Shown one piece after another: positions 9,801 to 16,581 of a stretch of 64,000 nt of DNA. Source of the stretch: Candidatus Brachythrix odensensis (lineage in GTDB: Bacteria; Chloroflexota; Anaerolineae; J036; Brachytrichaceae). The translations under genes were made by a program, and so were the position numbers. The notes under the pieces were generated by a model. The model saw only the letters and a program-made list of their open reading frames with translations, ran no database searches and was not told where the DNA came from. The DNA lies in assembly GCA_016714465.1 (NCBI GenBank), contig JADKDT010000005.1, positions 248,001-312,000 of the forward strand, written 5' to 3'. The stretch's first letter is position 1. Each line of letters starts with the position of its first letter.

Positions 9801-10417
9801 TCGCTCTGCTTCGCGCTAAGCACCGTGCCCGACCCGTCCCGATACCGGGTCTCATACTCGCGCCCCAAACGCCGCACATCGGTGTAGAACCGATGCGCCA
9901 CGATGGCCAGTGGCACGCCCGCCTCATCCATCACCGTCCGGGTCACCTGCCCGTAGCCCATCGCCCAGTTGGTGTAGCCACTCGCCCAACTCCGGCTCGG
10001 GTCGCTGCACGGCTGATCCGGCCAGTTGTAACAGCCGCCGCTGTAGGTGTAGCTCTCGATCGTGGCCGGACCCGCCCCCGCCGGCACGATGCTGCGACCC
10101 GCGACCCGGAAACTGGCGTGGTAGCCGCTGGTGTCCGGCTGGTAGGTAAAGTTCCATCGCGCCCCCAGCCCGTTCTCGACCCGGCTGAGCAGCCGCTTTG
10201 GGTCCGGGCCATAGCCATTCCCGTTGTAGATGTTGCTCACCTGACTCGCCGCAAACGTCGTCGCTGGCAGACCGACCCAGGCCGTCCCGGTGTAGTTCTC
10301 GCTGGCCAGCGCGCTCAGTTCATCGCACACGCTGTAGAAGCACACCCAATCGTAGGTCAGCCTCGCCCGCGCCGCCGGCCGGTTGCCCGGCCCGAAGGCG
10401 GTCACGCTGGTCAGCAT
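6731..10417 (-). CDS. RHS-repeat toxin, middle part with two tandem PA14 domains
   Basis: This 1228-residue frame begins at LTSVTAFGPG and consists of RHS/YD repeats (e.g. YGYDALRNL, YDGLGR, YDAGDRL). Two PA14 carbohydrate-binding-type domains, nearly identical to each other, interrupt them (each with Y-x-T-DDGIRLW-NGQL-VDQWH). A further repeat block and a galactose-binding-like jelly-roll segment follow near the end. RHS repeats form a beta-cocoon that encloses the toxin tip; PA14 modules in such proteins are thought to bind glycans on the target or cell wall. It is joined to the upstream frame near 10425 and to the downstream frame near 6805 by single-base shifts. Confidence 0.85.
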   Translation of the reverse strand: MLTSVTAFGPGNRPAARARLTYDWVCFYSVCDELSALASENYTGTAWVGLPATTFAASQVSNIYNGNGYGPDPKRLLSRVENGLGARWNFTYQPDTSGYHASFRVAGRSIVPAGAGPATIESYTYSGGCYNWPDQPCSDPSRSWASGYTNWAMGYGQVTRTVMDEAGVPLAIVAHRFYTDVRRLGREYETRYRDGSGTVLSAKQSDIVTVTLSGYPTTTWQVRTTETREYPHGDIGSAPVKRSRTDAFTALGSPRTIQEYGFEAAGDERTTFIGYVKGPVAGEVPVWEAVYSGIQTAESETPERLSSTRLYYDYAEAGRANTALSGFNVFSQTPTRGRLTAVEHGLSGLGGQPSVWAMSTYGYDALRNLAVLTDAGLNVSSVSYDGSGQFVLESRNALGQVTSYAYYGVNGESATNALGASQPYGALKSTTDPNGAVVMYAYDGLGRLRKIAQPGDSLANPSEEWRYYDGIETAWTTTAAGFGTGPYLSDHLVRGVSGEGWTSATLATFDRTIYDGLGRVIQTQTPAGQGWAGSSCSVPQPLGAEVIQSTLYDALGRAAIQTVPYTQTQYQYCTTAGRVNTPYVAVPQTQTVPNGTGLAAAYYNGTNFDTLILERTDATINFNWYGGSPNPGIVNDNQFSARWTGFVRASTSETYTVYATGDDGIRLWINGQLVVDQWHLQGATEYSATMTFQAGAFYELRFDYFENNDGAEVYLKWASPTVSKRIIPTANLYRVRPYVTALAPQPMPSGTGLTGAYFNGKSFETQVLERTDATINFNWYGGSPAQNVVHDNEFSAHWTGYVRADTSETYTIYVAADDGIRLWVNGQLRVDQWHNQGLTEYSTTVTFQAGGFYPIQFDYFENTDGAEAYLKWASPTVSKRIIPAANLYRVQPYIPATLTVPYARTDYDGLGRPITVTAPDGTLSVARYGVDANGPGYAGTNLALKTMFDPNGHQTQQVSDGLARMVRVREFTGTGGSLTLYGETRYAYDAGDRLTTVTDTLGNVTTITYDGLGRKIGMIDPDMGAWTYGYNAQGQLISQTDAKGQTMAFGYDALGRMTSKTARDAEPMVLEAEGKYVASNAGCGTIVTSTTAVARVGSCGGAIAYAPYLAPRYTGPGQTAIFRLAMTSTQNVNDATFIATLDVNDATANQVFASRDLKRSEFGGGIDTYRDFELGFDTSGRDDHQLEYRVWLKNNETIAHDRTTSCGSSRLGNIFTIRERTGLAGAAG
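7745..8640 (-). repeat. Tandem duplication encoding the two PA14 domains
   Basis: Two direct copies of about 450 nt lie head to tail inside the RHS gene, offset by about 467 nt. Long stretches are identical, for example around 7765-7800 and 8232-8280. The copies differ by scattered substitutions, so the duplication is not brand-new but is recent enough to recombine. Confidence 0.75.
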
Positions 10418-11724
10418 GTCCGGCTGCTCCCATACTCAAACGTCACTGTGTAGCGCTCGCTCGCTCCAAGCAGCGAGTTGCCATACACGATGCGATACGG
10501 CCGGATCCGCGGATCGTCCTGATTCCCGCAGATCTGGGTGTTCCAGTTGGCCATCGCGCAGCGCGAGCCGGTCTCGATCGTCTTGGTGTATTGATACTCC
10601 GCTCCCCAGCGGTCTACACTCGCGCTGAGCAGATCCCGATCCGGCGCGTAGACCCGCCGCAGCATCCAGACCATCCCGATCATCTTGCCGTTCCACGTTG
10701 AGCCGCAGCCGGGCGCGGTCGTCCCGTTCCAGCACCAGTTGTAGTCCCAGTCCTGGACGGCCGCCCGCGCGCTGGTCTCGCTTCCGAACACGTGGCGCGT
10801 GCCATCCGGCGTCCAGACCTGCCAGTACTCGAGCTCGCCGCTGTCCCAATCCGTCCCGCTGTGGGAGATCCCCGGCAATTGGTCGGCGCCCGCGCAGGGG
10901 CTGGCCTTGGCGCAACGCACAATCCTGAGCGCCTGCGAATCGTCGGTCACGTACTCGCCGTTCACGCTGGTCGGCTTCAAGCCCACGCTCATCCCATTCA
11001 TCACCAGGGTGAAGTTGCCCCGCGCCTCGGTCTCGAACCCCTTTCGCCAGCCCTCCTCGGGCGGATTGCCGAGAAAGAAGTCGCGCTTGACGAGCTGGGC
11101 GATGTGGGGGAGCTCCATGCTCCAGCCCCGCCCGAGCTGGTATTTCATGGCGGGCTCGCTGGTCTGCAGGAAGTTCGACTCCGCGCTCGCGCTGGAATAC
11201 GAGGCCGCCAGTTTGGGCTCCAGCCCGAAGCTGGGCAGGGCCGGGAGGGGCTGCTGATACGTCGCCGCGCCTCGGAACAGGGCCACATTCGGCGCGTTCG
11301 CGCTGGGCGTCCACGGCTTGGGCGCGGCCGGCTGGGCGAGCGCCAGGTCGTAGGTCGAGAAATGCCACAGCCGGGCCGTCACCTCACCGGTTGCCTCATC
11401 CAGCGTGACCGGCATCTGCTCGGTTTGATACTCGATCCGCGAGAACACCTCGCCGGTATCCGTCGTCCGGGTCACCCACGCGGTGTAGACGTAACGCATC
11501 TCGAGCACGGCGTCGCGAGCCGCGAAGACCTCCAGCGGCACCAGGCCGCTGATGTTGGTCGTCAGCGTCACCGGGGTGTCAAAGGCCAGGTCGGGTGAGA
11601 GCGTGATTGACCAGATCGGTTGTTGAGCCTCGGCGCTGTTGTCCTCTTCATCGGATGCCGCCAAGTCCGTCCGTTTCGTGGACACACTCGGCAAGGCGGA
11701 GACGGTCAGGCTCGCCTCGACCAT
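10411..11724 (-). CDS. RHS-repeat toxin, N-terminal region (SpvB/TcdB-like part before the repeats)
   Basis: The frame is open further upstream to about 11825, so the ATG at 11724 is internal. It reads as a beta-rich N-terminal RHS region: an Ig-like strand block, then LPALPSFGLEPKLAASYSS and LGRGWSMELPHI, the usual entry into an RHS/SpvB-type shell (the GWSM segment is typical). It ends at a stop where the true protein continues in the next frame (TFEYG to PDMLTSVTAFG), which places a frameshift near 10425. Parts of the same gene lie at 11826-12470 and 4125-10417. Confidence 0.8.
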   Translation of the reverse strand: MVEASLTVSALPSVSTKRTDLAASDEEDNSAEAQQPIWSITLSPDLAFDTPVTLTTNISGLVPLEVFAARDAVLEMRYVYTAWVTRTTDTGEVFSRIEYQTEQMPVTLDEATGEVTARLWHFSTYDLALAQPAAPKPWTPSANAPNVALFRGAATYQQPLPALPSFGLEPKLAASYSSASAESNFLQTSEPAMKYQLGRGWSMELPHIAQLVKRDFFLGNPPEEGWRKGFETEARGNFTLVMNGMSVGLKPTSVNGEYVTDDSQALRIVRCAKASPCAGADQLPGISHSGTDWDSGELEYWQVWTPDGTRHVFGSETSARAAVQDWDYNWCWNGTTAPGCGSTWNGKMIGMVWMLRRVYAPDRDLLSASVDRWGAEYQYTKTIETGSRCAMANWNTQICGNQDDPRIRPYRIVYGNSLLGASERYTVTFEYGSSRTC

Positions 11725-11825
11725 CTGGGGCGCGCGCAGGGCGCCCGGGCCGAAATCCAGGCGGGCGGCCCCACCCGCGACCGATACTGAGCCGCCTTTG
11801 GCATCGAGGCGGGTCTTCTCCCCGC

Positions 11826-12085
11826 CCCGGGACCAGCAGCGTGGCGGTCTTGATGCGGAAGGCTTGTCCGTCCGCGCGGGTGAGCACCCGCACCTGGGAA
11901 GTGAGGGTCGTCAGGGGAGCGACAACACCCACAACCACCGTGAACGTCCGCCCGCGCTGGCTGGCTCGGCTCGTGTCCAGGCCGGTCATCATCACCGTCC
12001 GTTGAGCCGGGTCGTAGGAAACGCCCTTGTCGCCGGACGCGACGAAGTCCAGCCCGGGCGGCAGGTCGATTGCGACATCAAAGGA
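11826..12085 (-). CDS. RHS-repeat toxin, second N-terminal fragment in another frame
   Basis: Read on the minus strand, this stretch gives AKSFDVAIDLPPGLDFV...GVSYDPAQRTVMMTGL and a TFTVVVGVVAPL strand, an Ig/DUF11-like beta domain. It joins the signal-peptide fragment (frameshift near 12090) to the next fragment (frameshift near 11825, in a CCCCGCCCC run). It has no start of its own, but continuity on both sides shows it belongs to the RHS gene. Confidence 0.65.
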
Positions 12086-12470
12086 CTTTGCCCGCGTCGC
12101 CGTCCGCGGGAGGAGTGACCGACAGGGTGCCCGTCAGCACACGGCCCTGCGGCGCGCGGCGATCGTTGAAGTAAAGGCTCAGCCCGGTCTTGCCAGGCTT
12201 GCCAGCAGCGGGGTTTTCGGCGATTGGTTTGAGCGCTGGCGCCGACTCAGGCAGTTGCGCGGCAAGCTTGCTGTCAAGCGGCACGGCGCTGAGGGGGAGG
12301 ATGGTTTCGTCAGCGCTCGTGATCACCAGCGGCGCGAGCGCCGCGATCTGCGACAGCGGGAGGTGCTCAGCCGGCGCTGACGCTGCGCTTCCCCCCCCCC
12401 CCCCCCGAAACATAACTCCTTGCACCGCAAGGCAAATACCCAATACCAGACGCCCAAATCGAGACTGCAT
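12078..12470 (-). CDS. RHS-repeat toxin, N-terminal fragment with signal peptide
   Basis: The preferred start is the ATG at 12470, because a GGAGG lies 6 nt upstream; an earlier Met at 12497 has no such site. MQSRFGRLVLGICLAVQG is a Sec-type signal with a basic N-region and hydrophobic core. Directly after it come glycines encoded by a run of 16 C's (12391-12406). A beta-rich extracellular segment follows until a frameshift near 12090. With the downstream fragments the restored protein would be about 2,780 residues, normal for a large exported RHS toxin. Confidence 0.65.
   Translation of the reverse strand: MQSRFGRLVLGICLAVQGVMFRGGGGGSAASAPAEHLPLSQIAALAPLVITSADETILPLSAVPLDSKLAAQLPESAPALKPIAENPAAGKPGKTGLSLYFNDRRAPQGRVLTGTLSVTPPADGDAGKVL
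12391..12406. repeat. Run of 16 C (poly-G on the coding strand) just after the RHS signal peptide
   Basis: Sixteen consecutive C's sit about 20 codons into the RHS gene. Homopolymers of this length slip during replication and are also error-prone in sequencing. In the length shown, the start codon and the following coding sequence are in frame. Confidence 0.9.
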
Positions 12471-12763
12471 CGTTGCCCTCCACTCTGAGCCAGTCACCCT
12501 AAACGTCTGGAGCCTATCACCAACCCCGCCGCGTGTCCCTGGCCAGGTGGCCAGTCATCTGGCCAGGAGCGCATAACGAAACTGGTTTACGACTCGTTTC
12601 CTTGATATTTTCATCGATACGTGCTGCGAGCCTGCTTGCGGCGCATAGGAAGGTGGCCGGCGGCAGAGCGAAGCGCTGACGCCGGAAACGGAACGTGGGC
12701 ATGCGCATGAGACGAGAGCCGTTACGGGCGCAGAAATTGACCTTTTTTGCCGCGGCGCGCAGC

Positions 12764-12821
12764 GCGATCACCCGCGACGCCGCCCGGCGTTTCCGCCGGC
12801 GCTGGGCGCGCCCTGCGTAGG
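12764..12821 (+). pseudogene. 3' remnant of an MBL-fold hydrolase gene
   Basis: The 58 nt translate as AITRDAARRFRRRWARPA followed by a stop. This matches the last residues of the MBL hydrolase at 739-1437 (AITRDAAGRFRRRWAGGI), with about 45 of 58 bases identical. The rest of the 12471-12878 interval holds no other gene I can support. The remnant is in the same orientation as the intact gene and lies on the opposite side of the RHS island. Confidence 0.6.
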
Positions 12822-12878
12822 CCAGTCGGTGGCCGGGCGGCGCGCGCGGAGGCGCCTGCGCGGCATACAACAGGAAGG

Positions 12879-13916
12879 ATGAGCGAGATCGCCGCCGTTG
12901 TGTCCCATGCCCTGAAGCTGCCGACCAGCGACATTCGCCTTCGCCCGCTCGCGCCGCTCGAGCACCAGAGCAACCACCTGTATGAGGCCCGGGCCGGTGG
13001 CGTGGTCCACATGGTCAAGGAATTCCGCAAGCCGGATGAGCTGTATGACGCGCCGGCCCGCGAGTATTTTGCGATGGAGGCCCTTGCGCCGCGGGAGATC
13101 GCGCCCCGGCCGGTGGCCTATGTGCGGGCCGGCCAGCTTGGACCCGGACAGTGGCCGATCGTCGTCTACCAGCGCCTGGAGGGCGAGATGTGGGACCGCC
13201 GCGCGCCCACGCCTGCCGACATGCAGGCGCTGGCCCGGTTGTGGCTGGTGGTCCATGATGTGCCGGTTGCAGGCGCGCCCCGGGCGCGCGGCGTGGCCGA
13301 CGGGGCCGGCCGGCTGCTCGACCGGCTGCCGCATATCTTGCAGCGTTATGCGGATTGGGCCCGCGAGAGCGCCCCCGCCTGCCGCCCAACGGCCGAGGCT
13401 TTGGCCATTGCCGGCGCGCGGGCGGAGGCGGCTGCGGCCGAGCTGCGCCGGCTGCCGGTTCGCGAGCTGTATTGCCGCGCGGACGCGCGCTTCTCCAACG
13501 TCATTGCCCGCCCAGATGGGCGCCTGGGCATGGTCGACTGGGAGGATTGCGGCGCCGGCGACCCGGCTCAGTTTGTGGCTGATCTGCGGATTGGGCCCAA
13601 TCAGGAGGACCTGATCAGCCCGGAAGCCTGGCAGGCGTTCTCCGGCTTGTATCTTGGCGCGCTTGGCCGGCGCGATCCGAGCCTGGCCCGGCGGGTGGCG
13701 CTGTATGAGCTCCTGGCGGTGATGTTATGGCTGGGTTTGATGGTCGAGCGAGTGCTGGCGGAAGCGGCGGCGGGACCGGTCCGGCGGTGGGCGATGAACA
13801 CGATGCCGGCGAACGAGCGCGGCCGGCGTTTTCTGGCCCGGGCCCTGGCCTGGCCGGAGGGCGATTTCGAGGCGGCCCTGGCACGGATAGCGGTGTATAG
13901 GTTATTCCCGGAGTGA
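12879..13916 (+). CDS. Aminoglycoside-phosphotransferase-family (APH/choline-kinase fold) protein
   Basis: The start at 12879 (MSEIAAVV) is chosen because the upstream in-frame codons are low-complexity Arg/Ala and overlap the MBL remnant. AGGAAGG abuts the ATG, so the ribosome-binding spacing is poor. The 345-residue protein has a Brenner-like motif (CRADARFSNVI, where the usual HGD is RAD), followed by MVDWEDCGAGDPAQF, the metal-binding Asp segment. Family members phosphorylate small hydroxylated molecules or are catalytically altered. The replaced His at the catalytic loop makes the activity uncertain. It converges on dtd and shares a hairpin with it. Confidence 0.75.
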   Translation: MSEIAAVVSHALKLPTSDIRLRPLAPLEHQSNHLYEARAGGVVHMVKEFRKPDELYDAPAREYFAMEALAPREIAPRPVAYVRAGQLGPGQWPIVVYQRLEGEMWDRRAPTPADMQALARLWLVVHDVPVAGAPRARGVADGAGRLLDRLPHILQRYADWARESAPACRPTAEALAIAGARAEAAAAELRRLPVRELYCRADARFSNVIARPDGRLGMVDWEDCGAGDPAQFVADLRIGPNQEDLISPEAWQAFSGLYLGALGRRDPSLARRVALYELLAVMLWLGLMVERVLAEAAAGPVRRWAMNTMPANERGRRFLARALAWPEGDFEAALARIAVYRLFPE

Positions 13917-13961
13917 TATTGCCCGGCGAAGCCGGGCAATATCACTCCGGGAATAACCTAT
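13897..13961. terminator. Perfect 31-bp hairpin, loop GAA, shared by two convergent genes
   Basis: 13897-13927 is the exact reverse complement of 13931-13961, with a 3-nt GAA loop. The stem contains the stop codons of both flanking genes. Being symmetrical, it would form in transcripts from either side and can serve as a bidirectional terminator. There is no U-run. Confidence 0.85.
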
Positions 13962-14407
13962 GGCGCGTCGAGGATGAGCGTCACGGGACCGTCATTGACC
14001 AGCTCGACGTGCATATCGGCCCCGAACTTGCCGCCCGCGACGGGTTTCACGCCCTCGGCCTCCAGCGCCGCTGCCAGGCGGGCGACCAGCGGCGCAGCCT
14101 GCTCGGGCCGGGCGGCATCAATGAAATCCGGCCGGCGACCCTTGCGCGCCGCGCCATACAGGGTGAACTGCGAGACCACCAGCGCGCCCCCGCCGATGTC
14201 CGGCAGCGAGCGGTCGAAACCTGATGGGCCGTCCACGGCCGGGAAAATCCGGAGGGTGGCGATCTTCTTGGCCAGCCAATCGGCCTGCGCGTCGGTGTCG
14301 GCGTGGGTGACCCCGACCAGGAGCAGAACGCCCGGGCCGATCTCGCCCACGACCGCGCCATCGACCCGGACCGCGGCGCGCAGAACCCGTTGTAGGACAA
14401 CTCGCAT
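13958..14407 (-). CDS. dtd: D-aminoacyl-tRNA deacylase
   Basis: The 149-residue protein starts at MRVVLQRV (position 14407), the standard DTD N-terminus; further upstream codons are not conserved. It has both active-site signatures of the family: SQFTLYG near residue 78 and NDGPVT near residue 136 (the usual form is NxGPVT). DTD hydrolyses D-amino acids, and glycine mischarged on tRNA-Ala, from tRNA, protecting translation. It acts in the cytoplasm as a homodimer. Its last codons lie inside the hairpin shared with the APH-like gene. Confidence 0.93.
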   Translation of the reverse strand: MRVVLQRVLRAAVRVDGAVVGEIGPGVLLLVGVTHADTDAQADWLAKKIATLRIFPAVDGPSGFDRSLPDIGGGALVVSQFTLYGAARKGRRPDFIDAARPEQAAPLVARLAAALEAEGVKPVAGGKFGADMHVELVNDGPVTLILDAP

Positions 14408-14459
14408 GGGGGCTGATTGTATTGGGGTAGGTCCTCGTGGGCTCAAAAGGCATCCGGCA

Positions 14460-14492
14460 AGGTGGAGCCCACCTCGAAGGTGGGCTCCACCT
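14460..14492. repeat. Perfect 15-bp hairpin, loop CGA, in a divergent intergenic region
   Basis: 14460-14474 pairs exactly with 14478-14492. It lies upstream of both dtd (leftward) and the ilv promoter (rightward), so it is not a terminator for either gene. It belongs to the short-loop hairpin family seen across the window. Confidence 0.75.
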
Positions 14493-14536
14493 GAGTCGGA
14501 CCACAGCGCCGTCGTCTACGGCCCGGAAACTCAGGG

Positions 14537-14566
14537 TTGACAGACCTCCCCCACATCGGGTATAAC
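14537..14566 (+). promoter_or_regulatory. Sigma-70-type promoter of the ilv operon
   Basis: A consensus -35 (TTGACA, 14537-14542) and a near-consensus -10 (TATAAC, 14561-14566) are 18 nt apart. Transcription would begin around 14573, just ahead of the leader peptide at 14588. Confidence 0.8.
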
Positions 14567-14587
14567 TCACCCCTACGTAGCGCCAAC

Positions 14588-14689
14588 ATGACATCGTTGC
14601 TTCTGGTTGTCCTTATTAGCCTGGTCCTCGTCCTTGCGGGCGTGGATCAAGTTTCGTTTAGGACGGCCGGCGAACGCGCGAGATCATAG
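14588..14689 (+). CDS. ilv operon leader peptide (33 residues)
   Basis: The ATG at 14588 opens a 33-codon frame ending in TAG at 14687-14689. Residues 4-19 read LLLVVLISLVLVLAGV, that is 7 Leu, 5 Val and 1 Ile in 16 codons. That is the composition of an attenuation leader peptide for branched-chain amino acids, as known for ilv/leu operons of enterobacteria and actinobacteria. It lies between a strong promoter and a terminator hairpin ahead of ilvB. Ribosome stalling at the Leu/Val codons under starvation would be the sensor. The function is inferred from position and composition. Confidence 0.8.
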   Translation: MTSLLLVVLISLVLVLAGVDQVSFRTAGERARS

Positions 14690-14739
14690 AAGCGCAACGC
14701 GGAATCGAAAAAGAGCCCTCCTGAACGGAGGGCTTTTTT
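14652..14739 (+). promoter_or_regulatory. Transcription attenuator of ilvB (antiterminator/terminator pair)
   Basis: The terminator is AGCCCTCC (14714-14721), loop TGAAC, GGAGGGCT (14727-14734), followed by six T's (14734-14739). An alternative pairing exists: 14652-14666 is complementary to 14716-14730 at 14 of 15 positions, counting three G-U pairs. It would consume the left arm of the terminator. Codons GTC-CTC-GTC-CTT of the leader could in turn pair with AGGAC (14660-14664). This gives the classic set of mutually exclusive structures for ribosome-mediated attenuation. Confidence 0.8.
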
Positions 14740-14787
14740 GTTGCAATAGGAGGGCGCGCTTTGCCGCGCCGCCGAAGAGGAGAACAG

Positions 14788-16521
14788 ATGAAACTTACGG
14801 GAGCCCAAATCATCCTGGAAAGCCTGATCCAGCAGGACGCGACGCTGATCTTCGGCTATCCTGGCGGCGCGATCCTGCCCACCTATGACGCCTTGTGGGA
14901 CTATCGCGACCGGATCAAGCACGTCCTGGTGCGGCATGAGGAGAACGCCGCCCTCGCCGCCGACTCGTACTACCGGGCCACCGGCAAGGTCGGGGTGTGC
15001 ATGGCCACCAGCGGCCCGGGCGCCACAAACCTGGTCACCGGCCTGGCCAACGCGATGATGGATTCGTCGGCCCTTGTCGCCATCACCGGCCAGGTGTCCT
15101 CGGCCCTGGTCGGCTCGGATGCCTTCCAGGAGACCGACGTGACCGGGGTGACGCTGCCGGTCACCAAGCACAACTACCTGGTCACCGAGGTTGAGGACAT
15201 CGCCCAGACCATCGCCGAGGCCTTCTTTGTCGCCCGCAGCGGCCGGCCGGGCCCGGTGCTGGTCGACATTTGCAAGGACGCCCAGCAGAAGATGTGCGAG
15301 TACGTCCCGGTGACGAGCGTGCAGCTCCGCGGCTACATGGCCATCAAGCCCCAGGCCCGCCAGGACGCGCCCCGCATGCTCGCCCAGGCCGCCCAACTCA
15401 TTTCCCAGGCCCAGCGGCCGGTCATCCTGGCCGGGCAAGGCATCAAGCACGGCAACGCCCATGAGGAATTTCGGGCTTTCGTCGACAAGAGCGGCATCCC
15501 GGTCACGACCACCCTGCTGGGCATCGGCGTGCTTGACGAGGATCACCCCCAGAACCTGCGCATGATGGGCATGCACGGCGAGGCCTACGTCAACCAGGCT
15601 ATCGCCGGGGCCGACCTGCTAATCGCCCTGGGCATGCGCTTTGATGACCGCGTGACGGGAAATCTCAAGACATACGCCAAGAACGCCAAGGTCATCCACT
15701 TCGACATCGACCCGGCCGAGATCGACAAGAACGTGCCCGCCGATGTGGGCGTGGTCGGCAGCGTCAAGGACCTGCTCCCGCCGCTCACCGAGCTGATCGA
15801 GAAGCGCTCGTATCCCGAGTGGTTCAAGCAGATCAACCTGTGGCGCAAGGACACCAAGGAGCGCGACGTGCTGGGCAGCAAGCTGCCCGATGGCATGCTT
15901 CTGGCGCCGCACGTCATCCGGGCGATCTGGGAGGCGACCGGCGGCAATGTCACGATCTGCACCGATGTCGGGCAGCACCAGATGTGGGAGACCCAGTACT
16001 TCCAGCACACCCGCCGCAACCAGCTCATCACGAGCGGCGGATTGGGCACGATGGGCTTCGCCCTGCCGGCCGCGATCGGGGCCAAGTTCGGCCGCCCCAC
16101 CGATGAGGTATGGGCGATCGCCGGCGACGGCGGCTTCCAGATGAGCATCCCAGAGCTTGCGACCGTTGTGCAGGAGGGGCTGAACATCAAAATCGCCGTG
16201 ATCAACAACAGCTTCCTCGGCATGGTCCGCCAGTGGCAGGAGCTGATGCACGAAAAGCGCTACTCGTCGACCCAGATGTGGAGCCCCGACTTCGTGAAGC
16301 TGGCCCAGGCGTATGGCATCTGCGGGATGCGCGCAACGAACCAGGCCGAGGCCCACGAGATCATCGCCCGCGCCCGCGAGCACGACGGCCCGGTGCTGAT
16401 GGAATTCCGGGTCGAGTCGGAGACCAACGTCTTTCCGATGATTCAGCCGGGCAAGAGCCTGGATGAAATGACCCGCCGCCAGCCCGCCGCCCTGGGCGGG
16501 GGAATGGACGAAGTGAAGTAG
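14788..16521 (+). CDS. ilvB: Acetolactate synthase, large (catalytic) subunit
   Basis: The enzyme condenses two pyruvates, or pyruvate with 2-oxobutyrate, to acetohydroxy acids, the first common step of Val/Leu/Ile synthesis. The start at 14788 (MKLTGAQII) is preceded by GAGGAG and fits the family; a TTG at 14761 is a poorer alternative. The 577 residues show the usual order: N-terminal TPP domain with the catalytic Glu (RHEENAA, about residue 51) and TSGPGATN, central FAD-type domain, and C-terminal TPP domain with GDGGFQMS...INN. Length is typical. ilvN and ilvC follow on the same strand, and the leader attenuator lies upstream. Confidence 0.96.
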   Translation: MKLTGAQIILESLIQQDATLIFGYPGGAILPTYDALWDYRDRIKHVLVRHEENAALAADSYYRATGKVGVCMATSGPGATNLVTGLANAMMDSSALVAITGQVSSALVGSDAFQETDVTGVTLPVTKHNYLVTEVEDIAQTIAEAFFVARSGRPGPVLVDICKDAQQKMCEYVPVTSVQLRGYMAIKPQARQDAPRMLAQAAQLISQAQRPVILAGQGIKHGNAHEEFRAFVDKSGIPVTTTLLGIGVLDEDHPQNLRMMGMHGEAYVNQAIAGADLLIALGMRFDDRVTGNLKTYAKNAKVIHFDIDPAEIDKNVPADVGVVGSVKDLLPPLTELIEKRSYPEWFKQINLWRKDTKERDVLGSKLPDGMLLAPHVIRAIWEATGGNVTICTDVGQHQMWETQYFQHTRRNQLITSGGLGTMGFALPAAIGAKFGRPTDEVWAIAGDGGFQMSIPELATVVQEGLNIKIAVINNSFLGMVRQWQELMHEKRYSSTQMWSPDFVKLAQAYGICGMRATNQAEAHEIIARAREHDGPVLMEFRVESETNVFPMIQPGKSLDEMTRRQPAALGGGMDEVK

Positions 16522-16567
16522 TTTTTCGAGCTACCCCCCGCCGGAGGCGGGGGGTAGCTCTCGAAAC
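16521..16567. repeat. Hairpin between ilvB and ilvN, loop GGA
   Basis: 16528-16542 pairs perfectly with 16546-16560 (15 bp, GC-rich). Outer TTTTCG/CGAAAA-like flanks extend the stem past a 1-nt bulge. It sits directly after the ilvB stop, inside an operon, so it may be an RNA stabiliser or partial terminator. Confidence 0.75.
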
Positions 16568-16581
16568 GACAAAGAGACAAA

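Noticed and set aside
7559..10453. Long open frames on the plus strand opposite the RHS gene
   Set aside because: Arg/Pro-rich antisense shadows of a GC-rich repeat gene with no recognisable domain or ribosome-binding site.
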